A DNA stretch of 64,000 nt, taken from Actinotignum timonense (GTDB taxonomy: Bacteria; Actinomycetota; Actinomycetes; Actinomycetales; Actinomycetaceae). The position numbers and the translations under genes are program-made. The stretch lies in the NCBI RefSeq assembly GCF_030216305.1, contig NZ_JASOKT010000010.1:1-64000 (forward strand). Reading direction: 5' to 3'. Shown here piece by piece: positions 16,581 through 26,700 of this stretch. The notes beneath the pieces were generated by a model. The model saw only the letters and a list, made by a program, of their open reading frames with translations. It searched no databases and had not been told where the DNA came from. Position 1 is the first letter of the stretch; every line of letters starts with the position of its first letter.

Positions 16581-17153
16581 ATGAGCGTTTTTGACGTAGC
16601 CCAGTTTTTCGTTTCCCAGTCAGCATCCGGCAGCTTGTCCGCGCCCAAACTGCAAAAACTGTGCTTCTATGCCTTTGGCTGGTACGGCTACCAAACAGGC
16701 GAAGCCCTCTTCGATGATGCCTTCTGCGCAATGGAGAACGGTCCCGTTGTAGGCGATCTCCTTACGGCGTCTGCTTGCCGCGCAACTGTGGATCAAAAGC
16801 TTCTCGAAGAAGTCCATGCCGCTTGGGAAGAAGAAACCAAGGAGTTCGATCTTTACACCAGCGATATTCTGAAGGCAGTCTGGGATCGGTATGGTGACAT
16901 AACTCCTGAGGAACTGACCCGCGCCACACAGCAGGAGGAACCATGGGTTGAGGCATGGCAGTCTCGCCCACATGGAGCAAAGCGCGCGGCGCTGTCAAGC
17001 TTCGAGATTATCGATTACTTCGTCACGAGAAAGAGTCCTGATTTTGCGCTACCGGATCGCAAGATCATCTACGATCCTTTCCCCTTCGAAGAAACCCCAA
17101 CGCCGGCTTCGTTTTTTGAGAAACTTCGGGATTTGGGATGTCTTTCCATCTGA
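16581..17153 (+). CDS. Panacea-domain (DUF4065/SocA-like) antitoxin
   Basis: A 190-residue protein. The N-terminal half (FDVAQFFVSQSASGSLSAPK, LQKLCFYAFGWYGYQTGEAL, FDDAFCAMENGPVV) matches the Panacea/DUF4065 domain, known as a promiscuous antitoxin module paired with unrelated toxins. ATG 16581 is chosen because AGGAGG lies 7 nt upstream. The downstream toxin-like gene overlaps its 3' end by 16 bp. The C-terminal part (from about residue 120) is likely toxin-specific. Confidence 0.8.
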   Translation: MSVFDVAQFFVSQSASGSLSAPKLQKLCFYAFGWYGYQTGEALFDDAFCAMENGPVVGDLLTASACRATVDQKLLEEVHAAWEEETKEFDLYTSDILKAVWDRYGDITPEELTRATQQEEPWVEAWQSRPHGAKRAALSSFEIIDYFVTRKSPDFALPDRKIIYDPFPFEETPTPASFFEKLRDLGCLSI

Positions 17154-17695
17154 CTCGCCTGAACGAAGATATTTTCCTCGATTCTTTCATTACAGGAAAA
17201 GACAACGACTCGCTCGGAAGGTGGCTCCGCGACAAAGCTCGCAAACTCCAGGAAGAGGATACCTGCGTGGTGTGGGTACTTTGCCAAGAGAACTCGAGCG
17301 AGCCGCTCGGATATTTCGCGCTTACCAGCACAAACGTCCCTACTACGCGCATCTTGAAGCGAGATCGATATCATTTCCCTGAGAACGGCAGCCTATAGGC
17401 GGCTTACGATCATCACCCTGCTTTACTGCTAGGTAAATTCGCTCTCCACGCGGATTATGCAGGAAAGAGCTCGCTGGGCCCCTTACTCATGGCACACGTA
17501 TTTTCTAAGGCCGCAGCGGTAAGCGAGATTATCGGAGTACGTTATATCATCCTGCAAACACAGGTAAAATCCGTCGCTAATTACTACCAGCGTGAGTATG
17601 GTTTCACTTCGCTCCACAGCAGCCAGGCTTCCACCTTCCCGATGTACAAGACAATTAGTGCTGCACGCGAAGCCGTCACCCATTTCTTACCCTAG
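17138..17695 (+). pseudogene. GNAT-type toxin interrupted by one in-frame TAG
   Basis: The frame reads MSFHLTRLNEDIFLDSFITG and continues to PENGSL, hits TAG at 17396-17398, then resumes in the same frame with AAYDHHPALLLGKFALHADY and AGKSSLGPLLMAHVFSKAAA, ending at 17695. LLGKFALHADYAGKSSLGPL corresponds to the acetyl-CoA-binding core of GNAT acetyltransferase toxins. A single C-to-T change (CAG to TAG) explains the break. Intact length would be 185 residues. With the Panacea antitoxin upstream, this looks like a silenced toxin; suppression, readthrough or a sequencing error cannot be excluded. Confidence 0.78.
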
Positions 17696-17727
17696 GAATA
17701 GCAGCAGAAGCCTATTGCCTGGCTCGG

Positions 17728-18093
17728 TCACCGCTCTTGCTCGCAAAGAATCTGTTTCGCAACCTTCTGAGCGCGGTGTGCACCGGCAAATACGCAGGCG
17801 AGCAGCACCACCATGCTGAGGATGATGATCGTGGCGATCACCCCGTCGGAGAGCGGGAGCAATACCGCGAAACCGCTGAAGACTAGGCATGCTGTGGCGG
17901 CGGCTGTCCACGGCCAAGCTGCGGCGTGCGCTTCCTGCCACGTTTCCTGGTTCGTCATGATGATGTCAGTGCGGTACCCGACGAGTTCGTTAAGCTTGAG
18001 GGTCTTTTTGCGCGAGGCGTAGGCAAACCAGCCGCTAACCACCGCAGATCCCCATAAGATAACCACTATAACTACCGCGATCTGCCAGGTCAT
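17728..18093 (-). CDS. SdpI-family membrane protein
   Basis: A 121-residue protein with three hydrophobic segments. The central LNELVGYRTDIIMTNQETWQ followed by EAHAAAWPW is the SdpI family signature; SdpI in Bacillus gives immunity to the SDP toxin and senses it. The frame extends upstream, but ATG at 18093 has GGAGGGG 5 nt before it. It lies downstream of, and on the same strand as, a TetR-regulated ABC pair, separated by about 195 bp, so it may belong to the same transport/resistance locus. Confidence 0.75.
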   Translation of the reverse strand: MTWQIAVVIVVILWGSAVVSGWFAYASRKKTLKLNELVGYRTDIIMTNQETWQEAHAAAWPWTAAATACLVFSGFAVLLPLSDGVIATIIILSMVVLLACVFAGAHRAQKVAKQILCEQER

Positions 18094-18287
18094 TGACCCC
18101 TCCCATCTGCCAGCTTCGTTGCTGGTGGCGCTCTTCTCAGTGAACGGTATTTTCCCATGGGCCAGTTTACTGAGTGGCAGCGTCGTCGTACCAGTACCCA
18201 CATCAAATTCGTAAGCGATAGAACCTGTCGGAAATACCGACAGCTTGCTTCCCACTGGGCGCGCTGCGCTACCGAATATACGCAGGT

Positions 18288-20018
18288 TCAGCGTGCCATG
18301 AGCTGCGAAAAATCGATGACCTGGTCTGCCCACGCAATTGTGGAGGGACGGTGGGCGACCATGAGTACCGTGCGGCCTGCGGCGAGGCGTCGTATCGCTT
18401 CGCCGATGACTGCCTCGGTGATGCTGTCCAGCGCGGAGGTGATTTCGTCGAGGAGGAGGATCGGGCTGTCTTTGAGGAAAGCTCGGGCGATGGCAACGCG
18501 TTGTTTCTCCCCACCGGAGAGCGCATTTCCGCCCGGACCTACCTGGGTGTCAAGTCCGGCGGGCAGCCGCTCGATAACTGGATCCAGCCCGGCCTGGCTT
18601 ACCGCGGTGAGGATTTCTTCCTCCGTGGCATCCGGCTTGGCCAGCGTCAGGTTTTCTCGGATGGACCCGCTGAAGAGGTAGACATCCTGGAACACCATTG
18701 CGATGTGGCGCATGGGCTTGCATTCGCGAATATCGCGCCCGCCGAGAGTGATGGTTCCGCCCTGTGGCTGCCAAAAGCCGGCGACCAACGCCAATGCGGT
18801 AGTTTTCCCCGCACCTGACGGGCCCACTAAAGCGGTCACTTTACCTTCCGGGGCTTTCAAGTTGAGATCACGCAGCACGGGGTAGCGCGGATCGTAGCCG
18901 AAGGTCACCCCGGAAAATTCGATGGTGCTATCGGCGAGCACGCCTGGATCCGCCTCGGGAGATACGCTCGGCCCTGGGTTCGCGTGGGAGGGCGCGAGCA
19001 CGCCAGAATCCGCGTTCACGGGCTCGGCGACAGTCGAGATATCGGGCTGTTCCTCGGCGGCCGCGATAATTTCGCGCACCCGCTCGAGGGCTTGCATAGA
19101 ATCCGTGAGCGCGGTGGAGTATAAGACTGATTGCGAGAGCGGCAGATTAATACGGGTGAGAACAACGGCGATGGCCAGGAAGCTGAGGAAATCCAGGCCG
19201 CCACCAACCACCAGGGCTCCGCCCCAGCCCAGGCATACGGCGAAAGCCAGTTCAACCAGCAGGAGGAATGCGGAGGCCGGGCGGCTTTGGCTGCGCAGCG
19301 TCCGCAGGATTCCGGTGGACTCGGCAGCGAGCGCCTCATCCAGGGGCTGCCATTGGGTTTGCCCGCTGCCGCGCAGGACTTGCTGGAGTTTCGCGAATTC
19401 GATAATCCGCCCGGCTACTCGGCGTGAGAGCCGGGCTTCGCTGGCTTGGGCTTCGCGCACTGCTCGATGCATCCATCCCCAGATAAACCACAATCCGATA
19501 CTGGTCACCGCGAGAACCACCCCGAGGCGCCATTCAACCACCGTGACCACCACCGCCATGACGAAAGGAACCACCACGCCGGATATCACCGCAGGGAAAA
19601 CCAGGGAAGCCAGGTGGGAGAGGGTGTTAACGTCTTTCGAAGTGGCATTTATAACCGCGGTGCGGCGGGATGGGGTGAACCACCCGACCGGGAGGCGCAC
19701 TACCGCCGCGCCGATTTTTTTCATGAGCTCGTCGCAGATCGCGTACACGCTCACCCGGTAAGACCAGCTCATCGTCACCACGTAGAGGAAAAACGTGATG
19801 GCTCCGCTGATGCATATCGCAATGAGCCAAGAGGATAGCTGCCCATCGGCCGGCGCACCGCCGCCAGCGCCACCTTCGGTGAGCAGTGCCCGGAGGAACC
19901 CGATGAGCATCGCTAAGGTGATGCCTTGGGCCACCGCGGCCGCGGTGTAGGCCCCTATCAAGATTTTTATTTGGCGCACATGTAGTACGGTGCGCATCGC
20001 CGTGAGCATTTTCAGCAT
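18288..20018 (-). CDS. ABC transporter half-subunit, IrtB-like (second pair)
   Basis: A 576-residue permease-ATPase fusion with about six membrane segments in residues 15-310. The ATPase domain has Walker A GPSGAGKTTALAL, signature ALSGGEKQRVAIARAFL and Walker B ILLLDEITSALD. The start overlaps the end of the preceding ABC gene by 7 bp, so the two are co-translated and likely heterodimeric. The linker at ~320-370 is long and Ser/Pro-rich. The C-terminus ends soon after the H-loop (MVAHRPSTIAWADQVIDF), shorter than typical. Confidence 0.82.
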   Translation of the reverse strand: MLKMLTAMRTVLHVRQIKILIGAYTAAAVAQGITLAMLIGFLRALLTEGGAGGGAPADGQLSSWLIAICISGAITFFLYVVTMSWSYRVSVYAICDELMKKIGAAVVRLPVGWFTPSRRTAVINATSKDVNTLSHLASLVFPAVISGVVVPFVMAVVVTVVEWRLGVVLAVTSIGLWFIWGWMHRAVREAQASEARLSRRVAGRIIEFAKLQQVLRGSGQTQWQPLDEALAAESTGILRTLRSQSRPASAFLLLVELAFAVCLGWGGALVVGGGLDFLSFLAIAVVLTRINLPLSQSVLYSTALTDSMQALERVREIIAAAEEQPDISTVAEPVNADSGVLAPSHANPGPSVSPEADPGVLADSTIEFSGVTFGYDPRYPVLRDLNLKAPEGKVTALVGPSGAGKTTALALVAGFWQPQGGTITLGGRDIRECKPMRHIAMVFQDVYLFSGSIRENLTLAKPDATEEEILTAVSQAGLDPVIERLPAGLDTQVGPGGNALSGGEKQRVAIARAFLKDSPILLLDEITSALDSITEAVIGEAIRRLAAGRTVLMVAHRPSTIAWADQVIDFSQLMAR

Positions 20019-21865
20019 GGGATTCCCTGCTCTTTCAGCATGTCGCGGTACAGGCCCGCGGTGGCCGCGAGTTCGTCGTGGCGGCCGGATTGTACGATTC
20101 GCCCGCCCGCAATCACCAGAATCTGGTCGGCTTGGGCGAGACCGCTTAGCCGGTGGGCGATCACCAAGGTGGAGCTATGCCCGCGCCGCGCCGCGATGAC
20201 CTGGTGCAGAGCCTGCGCGGTATGAGTATCTTGGTGTGCGTTCGCTTCATCCATAATAAGGAGCGGAGGATCAGCTAACAAGGTACGGGCGATACTCAAG
20301 CGCTGCGCTTCACCGCCGGAAAGCACAGCGGCCTCCCCCAGGATCGTGTCATACCCGGCCGGGAGTGCGGCGATCCGTTTGGCGATATGCGCGCGGGCCG
20401 CCGCTTCCTGTAGCTGTGCATCGGTAGCCTCCCGGTTGCCGAGCAGGAGGTTATCCCGCACACTCACCGCCGCTAAGGACACATCCTGAAATACTGTCCC
20501 GACCTGGCTGTAGAGCCCCGCACGGCTGTATTCGCGCAGGTCGTGCCCGCCCAGGGTAATGCAGCCACTTTCCGGATCCCAAAAACGTGCCGCGAGTGCA
20601 CCGATGGTAGTTTTCCCAGCTCCCGAGGGCCCGACCACGGCGGTCAGAGTTCCGGATGGGAGGGTGAAACTAATATCGTGCAAGACCGGGCGGCCTGGAG
20701 CATAACCGAAGGACACATTCTGGAAACGTAGCTCCGGGGCGGCCGAATCTATAACGGTCTCAGCCTTAGCGGCCGAAGCCGTGACGCCCGTAGTCTTAGC
20801 GGCCGAATCCGTAGCGGCCGAATCCGTAGTGCGCGCAGCCAGGGCAGGAACCTGGTAATCCCCTACTTCCTGCGGTTTTTCCGCCAGCAGCGCCGCTGTA
20901 TCTTCCCCGGCCCGCAGTGAGCCTTGCAGGTTCTGAGTGAGCGTCATGAGTTGCCCCAGCCCCGCGGGCAGCCCGAGCCAAATGGTGAAGAACGCCAGAC
21001 TGCTCGCGGGTGTGATCCAGCCGCTCCACACGAACCAGCAAATGAGCGGGGCGCTCCACGCGAGGATCACGCCCGGCTGGCTCAATGCGGATACCACCGC
21101 AATTCCTTTACCGGCCCCGGCCAACCACCGGAAGGACGCGTCGGAATTTTCTTCCCGCGCCGTGGTGAAGCGCCCGCCGACTCCGGTGGCGGGGAGTTGG
21201 TAGTTTTTGATTTCTTTTATGCCATCAACAAGCTCCACGGTTGCGTCCGCGAGTTTCCGTTGGGCGACGTCGTAGTCTTTAACGGCTTGATCCCCGCCAC
21301 GGAAAGCGATCCCCATGGCCAGGCCAACGGCAATAATAAATACTCCGCCCAGGAGGAGTGCCAGCCTCCAGTCGAGCACACACAGGTAGATGCCGCCCAC
21401 CAACGGTGCCACGAGCGCACTGGCGAGTTCGGCGCTGGCATGGGCAACCAGGGTATGGATGGCGCTGGTGTCATCAACCACGATTTTCCGGATTTCACCA
21501 GGGCCCAGCCGCCGCACGCGCCCCAAAGGCAAGGCGCCTAAATGTGTGATGATACGACGGCGCAGCCGATGCCGCAGCCCTGCTTCGCTGATATGGGTGA
21601 TACCAACTGCCCAGTTGTAACAGATGTGATGTACCAGCAAGCCCACCAGGGTGAGCCCCAACCACCACCAGATACGTGCCGCGCCGTGGCCGCCGAGCCA
21701 GTCATCAGCCAAGCCAACTAATGCGATATACGGAATGACCGAAGCGCCGGATCCGATGCCGGCAATAATGAAGGAAACCAGCATTGACGTGCGCACGGGT
21801 GCGACCAGCTGCCACGTAGTCGTTTTCGGAGCCTGCTTCGCGTTTTTCCCTTGATGGTGAGCCAT
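20012..21865 (-). CDS. ABC transporter half-subunit, IrtA-like (second pair)
   Basis: A 617-residue permease-ATPase fusion: membrane domain with six segments in residues ~25-320; ATPase domain with Walker A GPSGAGKTTIGAL, signature LSGGEAQRLSIARTLL and Walker B LLIMDEANAHQD. The unusual ANAHQD after Walker B replaces the common ATSALD, suggesting one asymmetric ATP site. The linker at ~345-385 is an internal repeat of AATDSAAKT-like words. The gene begins 12 bp after the TetR gene ends. Actinobacterial pairs of this kind move siderophores or lipophilic drugs; substrate unknown. Confidence 0.82.
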   Translation of the reverse strand: MAHHQGKNAKQAPKTTTWQLVAPVRTSMLVSFIIAGIGSGASVIPYIALVGLADDWLGGHGAARIWWWLGLTLVGLLVHHICYNWAVGITHISEAGLRHRLRRRIITHLGALPLGRVRRLGPGEIRKIVVDDTSAIHTLVAHASAELASALVAPLVGGIYLCVLDWRLALLLGGVFIIAVGLAMGIAFRGGDQAVKDYDVAQRKLADATVELVDGIKEIKNYQLPATGVGGRFTTAREENSDASFRWLAGAGKGIAVVSALSQPGVILAWSAPLICWFVWSGWITPASSLAFFTIWLGLPAGLGQLMTLTQNLQGSLRAGEDTAALLAEKPQEVGDYQVPALAARTTDSAATDSAAKTTGVTASAAKAETVIDSAAPELRFQNVSFGYAPGRPVLHDISFTLPSGTLTAVVGPSGAGKTTIGALAARFWDPESGCITLGGHDLREYSRAGLYSQVGTVFQDVSLAAVSVRDNLLLGNREATDAQLQEAAARAHIAKRIAALPAGYDTILGEAAVLSGGEAQRLSIARTLLADPPLLIMDEANAHQDTHTAQALHQVIAARRGHSSTLVIAHRLSGLAQADQILVIAGGRIVQSGRHDELAATAGLYRDMLKEQGIPC

Positions 21866-21877
21866 GGGATCTTCTTT

Positions 21878-22543
21878 CTACCCGAGCACATGCGTGCCGG
21901 AATGTACCGGCTCTTCCAAGAGACTCCGCCATCCGGCTTCCCGGAAGTTCTGAAGTAAGCCCAGGTATTTTTTGGCGTTCTCACGGTTGAGGCCTTGCCT
22001 GAGAGCGCCAAAGAAGCCATACCAGCCGGTTTCGCACATGACCTGCGCGAAGGCGGGCCATACCGCATCTTCCGGGCCGAGCTCGATATAGAGGCGGGCT
22101 TCGTATTCGGCTAGGTCAGCTACGAAGCTCTGATAGGGAGTGCCCGCGGATCCCCACAGAACTAATTGAAATACGGTGAGGTGGTCATAGACGTAATCGA
22201 TCATCCAGTCCGTGATGCTGCTACCAAGATCCTCACCTGCACCGCTACCACCCTCCCGCGGTTCTTCCGCGCGCGACTTTTCGCCGAGCGACTTTTCCGT
22301 GAGGGCAAGACCGCGCATAATACCTTCGCGGTGCCGCTGGCGTAATTCCTGGCAACAGGGTTCCACAAGAGCCGCAAACAAGGCTTGTTTATTATCAAAA
22401 TGGGTATAGAGGGCGCCGGTGGTGACATTGGCTTCTTTGGCAATCACACGCAAGCTGGCTGCTTCATAGCCGTGCTCGGAAAAAGTCCGCAAAGCCGCGG
22501 CAAGGATCCGTTCCCGTGTTGAGCTATTTCCACGTGCCGCCAC
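21878..22543 (-). CDS. TetR-family regulator of the ABC pair
   Basis: A 221-residue protein with a canonical N-terminal HTH (ILAAALRTFSEHGYEAASLR, VIAKEANVTTGALYTHFDNK) and a helical ligand domain. The GTG start at 22543 is chosen because the palindrome CATAACACTGTTATG lies just upstream. It is the first gene of a three-gene minus-strand operon with two ABC half-transporters, a common arrangement for an efflux or uptake pump regulated by its substrate. Residues ~100-120 (SRAEEPREGGSGAGED) form a disordered insertion. Confidence 0.85.
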   Translation of the reverse strand: MAARGNSSTRERILAAALRTFSEHGYEAASLRVIAKEANVTTGALYTHFDNKQALFAALVEPCCQELRQRHREGIMRGLALTEKSLGEKSRAEEPREGGSGAGEDLGSSITDWMIDYVYDHLTVFQLVLWGSAGTPYQSFVADLAEYEARLYIELGPEDAVWPAFAQVMCETGWYGFFGALRQGLNRENAKKYLGLLQNFREAGWRSLLEEPVHSGTHVLG

Positions 22544-22558
22544 CGCAACCCCATTTCA

Positions 22559-22573
22559 CATAACACTGTTATG
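22559..22573. promoter_or_regulatory. Palindromic operator of TetR-ABC operon
   Basis: CATAACACTGTTATG is a palindrome with 6-bp arms around 3 bp, placed 15 bp upstream of the regulator's start codon. Position and size fit an autoregulatory TetR operator. Confidence 0.78.
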
Positions 22574-22631
22574 CGATAAGGATAGCCCGGCAGAGGCAGG
22601 GCAGCAAGGGGCTATTTCGGAGTATCGGAAT

Positions 22632-22723
22632 CGACGTTGCCGTGACTGGTAACTTGAACCATTATCTTGGCCGGTAACTTAGACGCTATCTTGGTCGGTA
22701 TCTTGGTCGGTCGACCGACCAAG
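22632..22723. repeat. Degenerate repeats and 22-bp perfect palindrome at the fic 3' end
   Basis: Copies of GGTAACTT/GGTATCTT followed by CTTGG words recur at about 22648, 22673 and 22697, running from beyond the stop codon into the last codons of fic. A perfect 22-bp palindrome with half-site CTTGGTCGGTC spans 22702-22723 inside the coding end. The repeats give the protein tail DQDTDQDSV. Confidence 0.65.
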
Positions 22724-23500
22724 TACATCGACTTCGGTCAAGGAATCGCGGATTATCTCCAACATAAGCTCAACAAAATTCGAGCTATCCCCTTCCTTAC
22801 CCGCAACAACGAAAGCTCGGTAATAATCCTGCTGGCGTGACCGGATGAATTCTTCCACGGGAAGCCAGAAGAAGATCTCTTTCCAGCGGCCAAGGAGCAG
22901 AGAATGCCAGAGCCGGCCCGTACGCCCGTTGCCGTCGGCGAAGGGATGGATGAACTCGAATTCGTAATGGAAAACCGCGCTCTTTATAAGCGGGTGCAAC
23001 GTGGATTCCTGATACCACGCGAGCAAATGGCACATGTGTTGCGGAACCAGATCCGCCGGCGGAGCCGCGTGCACAACCACACTCCCCGCAAAGACCCCCA
23101 CACCGCCAGAGCGGAAACACCCGCTCTCGGGAACTAGCCCGCTCATCATGGTTCCGTGCGCACGTAGCACATCGCGCGCTGACATCGGATCAAGTTCGGG
23201 GAGCAGGTCATATGCACTGCCGGCGTTATGCGCCTCAAGAACCTGAGCTGTCACGTCCGCGATATATTCACCGCCAAGAATGGCCCGGACTGTCTCCAGC
23301 GGCAAGGTATTCCCCTCAATGGCAAGGGTGGCGTGGATTACGCGAATACGGTTCTCGCGCCGCCCAAGCTCTCCCAAAGAATCCAGCCAGAATTTCCCGC
23401 CGTCCCCCGGGCGTTCCAGTTTTTCAACAAGGTTGCAGACCTGCCCGACCAGCGCCTCGCAGGCAGGTGTTATGCGCAGTGGTGGTTCGTAACCGCTCAT
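22679..23500 (-). CDS. Fic-family AMP-transferase-like protein
   Basis: A 273-residue Fic protein. The full catalytic motif HPFADGNGRTGR is present near residues 170-181, with the invariant His and Asn, so AMP transfer to a protein hydroxyl is possible. An N-terminal inhibitory motif of the (S/T)xxxE(G/N) type is visible as TLAIEGN near residue 59, typical of self-inhibited class II Fic proteins. It is not paired with a recognisable antitoxin. It is transcribed away from the surface protein gene end, behind a strong stem-loop. The target is unknown. Confidence 0.87.
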   Translation of the reverse strand: MSGYEPPLRITPACEALVGQVCNLVEKLERPGDGGKFWLDSLGELGRRENRIRVIHATLAIEGNTLPLETVRAILGGEYIADVTAQVLEAHNAGSAYDLLPELDPMSARDVLRAHGTMMSGLVPESGCFRSGGVGVFAGSVVVHAAPPADLVPQHMCHLLAWYQESTLHPLIKSAVFHYEFEFIHPFADGNGRTGRLWHSLLLGRWKEIFFWLPVEEFIRSRQQDYYRAFVVAGKEGDSSNFVELMLEIIRDSLTEVDVLGRSTDQDTDQDSV

Positions 23501-23579
23501 CTCCCGATGCTATCGAAGCGTCATTCCCGCCACCGATCCACACGCCGAGAAACTGCATAGCAGGACTACGCACCGCGCA

Positions 23580-23622
23580 CGCAAAGGGGCCGCCCCTGAT
23601 ATTTCAGGAGCGGCCCCTTGCG
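23580..23622. terminator. Strong stem-loop between surface gene and fic
   Basis: CGCAAAGGGGCCGCCCCTGA pairs with the complementary arm ending at 23622 with few mismatches, giving a ~19-bp stem with a short AT-rich loop. It lies about 90 bp past the surface gene stop and probably ends that transcript, although no T-run follows. Confidence 0.65.
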
Positions 23623-23713
23623 TTAGCCACTCGGCTGCTTGGGTAACCCATTGGAAACTTCCGCAGCCGCGCGGCTGGTTGGGTAGCTTTTCAGCTACCT
23701 CAGCAACATTGTG

Positions 23714-26700
23714 TTACTTCTTGCGGCGGCGAATTGCCACGCTACCCGCACCGGCGGCCAGAAGAGCGAAGACTGCCAGCGATGCCACATCGGCACCGGT
23801 CGCGGTCAGGCCCTTGGCCTTCTTGACCTTCTTAGTCTTCGGTGCAGCCTTGCCCGGATCGTTCGGGTTCAACGGGTCGGTGCCGTTCTTGATCTCGTCA
23901 CCATCATTGATACCGTCACCATCGGTATCGGCCTTATTCGGGTTAGTCGGCTTACCACCATTCTTCACGCCCGTCACCTCGTCACCATCGGTGAGCCCAT
24001 CACCATCGGTGTCAGGGTTGAGCGGGTCAGTGTTACCAGGCTTGCCGTCCTTATTGAACTTATCGTCCTGGAACGGGTTCTTGGTGCCGTTCACCTCATC
24101 ACCGTCCGTGATGCCGTCACCGTCGGTGTCCGGGTTCTTCGGGTCAGTACCAATCTTCTTCTCGTCACCATCGGTCAGGCCATCACCATCGGTATCACCC
24201 TTATTCGGGTCCGTACCGTTCTTGATTTCGTCGCCATCATTGACGCCGTCACCATCGGTATCGGCCTTATTCGGGTTAGTCGGAGTGCCGTTGTTGTTCT
24301 TGCCGGTCACCTCGTCACCATCGGTGAGCCCATCACCATCGGTGTCAGGGTTGAGCGGGTCAGTGTTACCAGGCTTGCCGTCCTTATTGAACTTATCGTC
24401 CTGGAACGGGTTCTTGGTGCCATTGACCTCATCACCGTCCGTGATGCCGTCACCGTCGGTGTCCGGGTTCTTCGGGTCAGTACCAATCTTCTTCTCGTCA
24501 CCATCGGTCAGGCCATCACCATCGGTATCACCCTTATTCGGGTCCGTACCGTTCTTGATTTCGTCGCCATCATTGACGCCGTCACCATCAGTATCGGCCT
24601 TATTCGGGTTAGTCGGAGTGCCGTTGTTGTTCTTGCCGGTCACCTCGTCACCATCGGTGAGACCATCACCATCAGTGTCAGGGTTGAGCGGGTCAGTGTT
24701 ACCAGGCTTACCGTCCTTATTGAACTTATCGTCCTGGAACGGGTTCTTGGTGCCATTGACCTCATCACCATCCGTGAGCCCGTCACCATCAGTATCCGGG
24801 TTCAATGGGTCAGTACCGATCTTCTTTTCCTCACCATCGGTCAGGCCGTCACCGTCAGTATCGGGGTTCTTCGGGTCGGTCTTGGTGGCCTTGGAATCAT
24901 CAACCTTCGGGGTACCATCCTCATTACGAGCAGGCTTACCGTTCTCGTCGATATCCGTACCGGCTTCCTCACCATCGGTCAGGCCATCACCATCAGTATC
25001 CGGGTTCTTCGGATCGGTGCCCAGGTCCTTTTCACGACCATCACTCACACCATCACCGTCAGTATCCGGATTCTTCGGATCAGTCCCGTCCTTCTTCTCA
25101 TCCCCATCATTGATGCCGTCACCATCAGTGTCAGCATTATTCGGGTCCGTGCCGTCCTTGATTTCGTCAGCGTCAGTCACGCCATCGCCATCGGTATCGG
25201 CCTTGTTCGGGTTAGTCGGCTTGCCACCGTTATTCTTACCGGTCACTTCGTCACCGTCGTTCACCCCGTCACCATCAGTGTCAGGGTTGAGCGGATCAGT
25301 GTTACCAGGCTTACCGTCCTTATTGAACTTATCGTCCTTGAACGGATTCTTGGTGCCATTGACTTCGTCGCCGTCATTGATACCGTCACCATCGGTATCC
25401 GGGTTATTCGGGTCGGTGCCGATCTTTTCCTCTTCGGAATCGGTCAGGCCATCGCCATCGGTATCCGGATCCTTGACGGTCACCTTGGAGGTGTCGAGGA
25501 CCTTATCACCATCCTTGATGGTCACGGTGATCTCAGACTTGTCCTTAGCGCCCGCGGGCACCTTGACCACAACATTGCCATCGGTGCCGATGGTGCAGGT
25601 TGCACCGCCGGTTGCTTCACAGGTGGCCGAAGCCGGGATCGGGCCGTTCGCCGGGTCCTTCGTGAGCGTCACGTCCGCACCGGGCTTGCCTTCGCCGTCG
25701 TTCCACGCCGGGCAACCATTATTGGAAGCCGGGCCGGCGATGGTGGGGCACTGATCCTGAGCATCGGGCACGCCGTCGTTATCGCCATCCGGGTTCGGAA
25801 CCGGAGCGGGGGCCGTGACGGTCACCTTGGACTTGTCGAGGACCTTGTCACCATCCTTGATGGTCACCGCAATCTCGGTACCGGGGGTTGCACCCGCCGG
25901 AATCTTGACGACGACGTTGCCATCCCCGCCAATAGTGCACGTGGCACCACCGGTTGCTTCACACGTGGCCGAAGCCGGGATCGGGCCGTTGGCCGGATCC
26001 TTCGTGAGCGTCACATCGGTGCCGGGCTTACCTTCGCCGTCGTTCCACGCCGGGCAACCATTATTGGAAGCCGGGCCGGCGATGGTCGGGCACTGATCGG
26101 CATCCCCGGACACTCCATCCTGATCGGGATCAGGATCAGCAATGGTCACGGTAGCCGTATCCAGGTCCTTACCGTTGGGGTCCTTGACCTTGACAACGAT
26201 CTGGTCCTTATCCTTCGCATTCGCGTTCGGAGTGACCGTAATCGAGCCATCCTGGTTGAGCTTGGCGGTACCCGGGCCGGTCACCTCAACGGTGGAACCG
26301 TCCGGAACCGGGCCACCCGCGTTAGGCAGCTGCGCCGGCTCACTCGGCTTGGTGGTCGTGTCATTCCAGGCCGGGTTATTCGGGGCAAGCACGGTCACCT
26401 TGGAGGTGTCCAGATCCTTGCCGTCATTCTTGACGGTCACCGGGATTTCGGTACCGGGGGTCGCACCTTCCGGAACCTTCACGGTGATATTGCCATCCTG
26501 GCCGATGGTGCAGCTCGCGCCATTACCCGCAACGCACGTAGCGGTGTTCGGGATCTCGCCGTTAGCGGGATCCTTCGCCAGCGTCACATCCGCACCGGGC
26601 TTACCTTCGCCGTCGTTCCAGGCCGGGCACCCGTTATTGGTGGCCGGGCCGGCGATGGTGGGGCACTGGTCTGCGTCGTCGTTCACACCGTCGTTATCGG

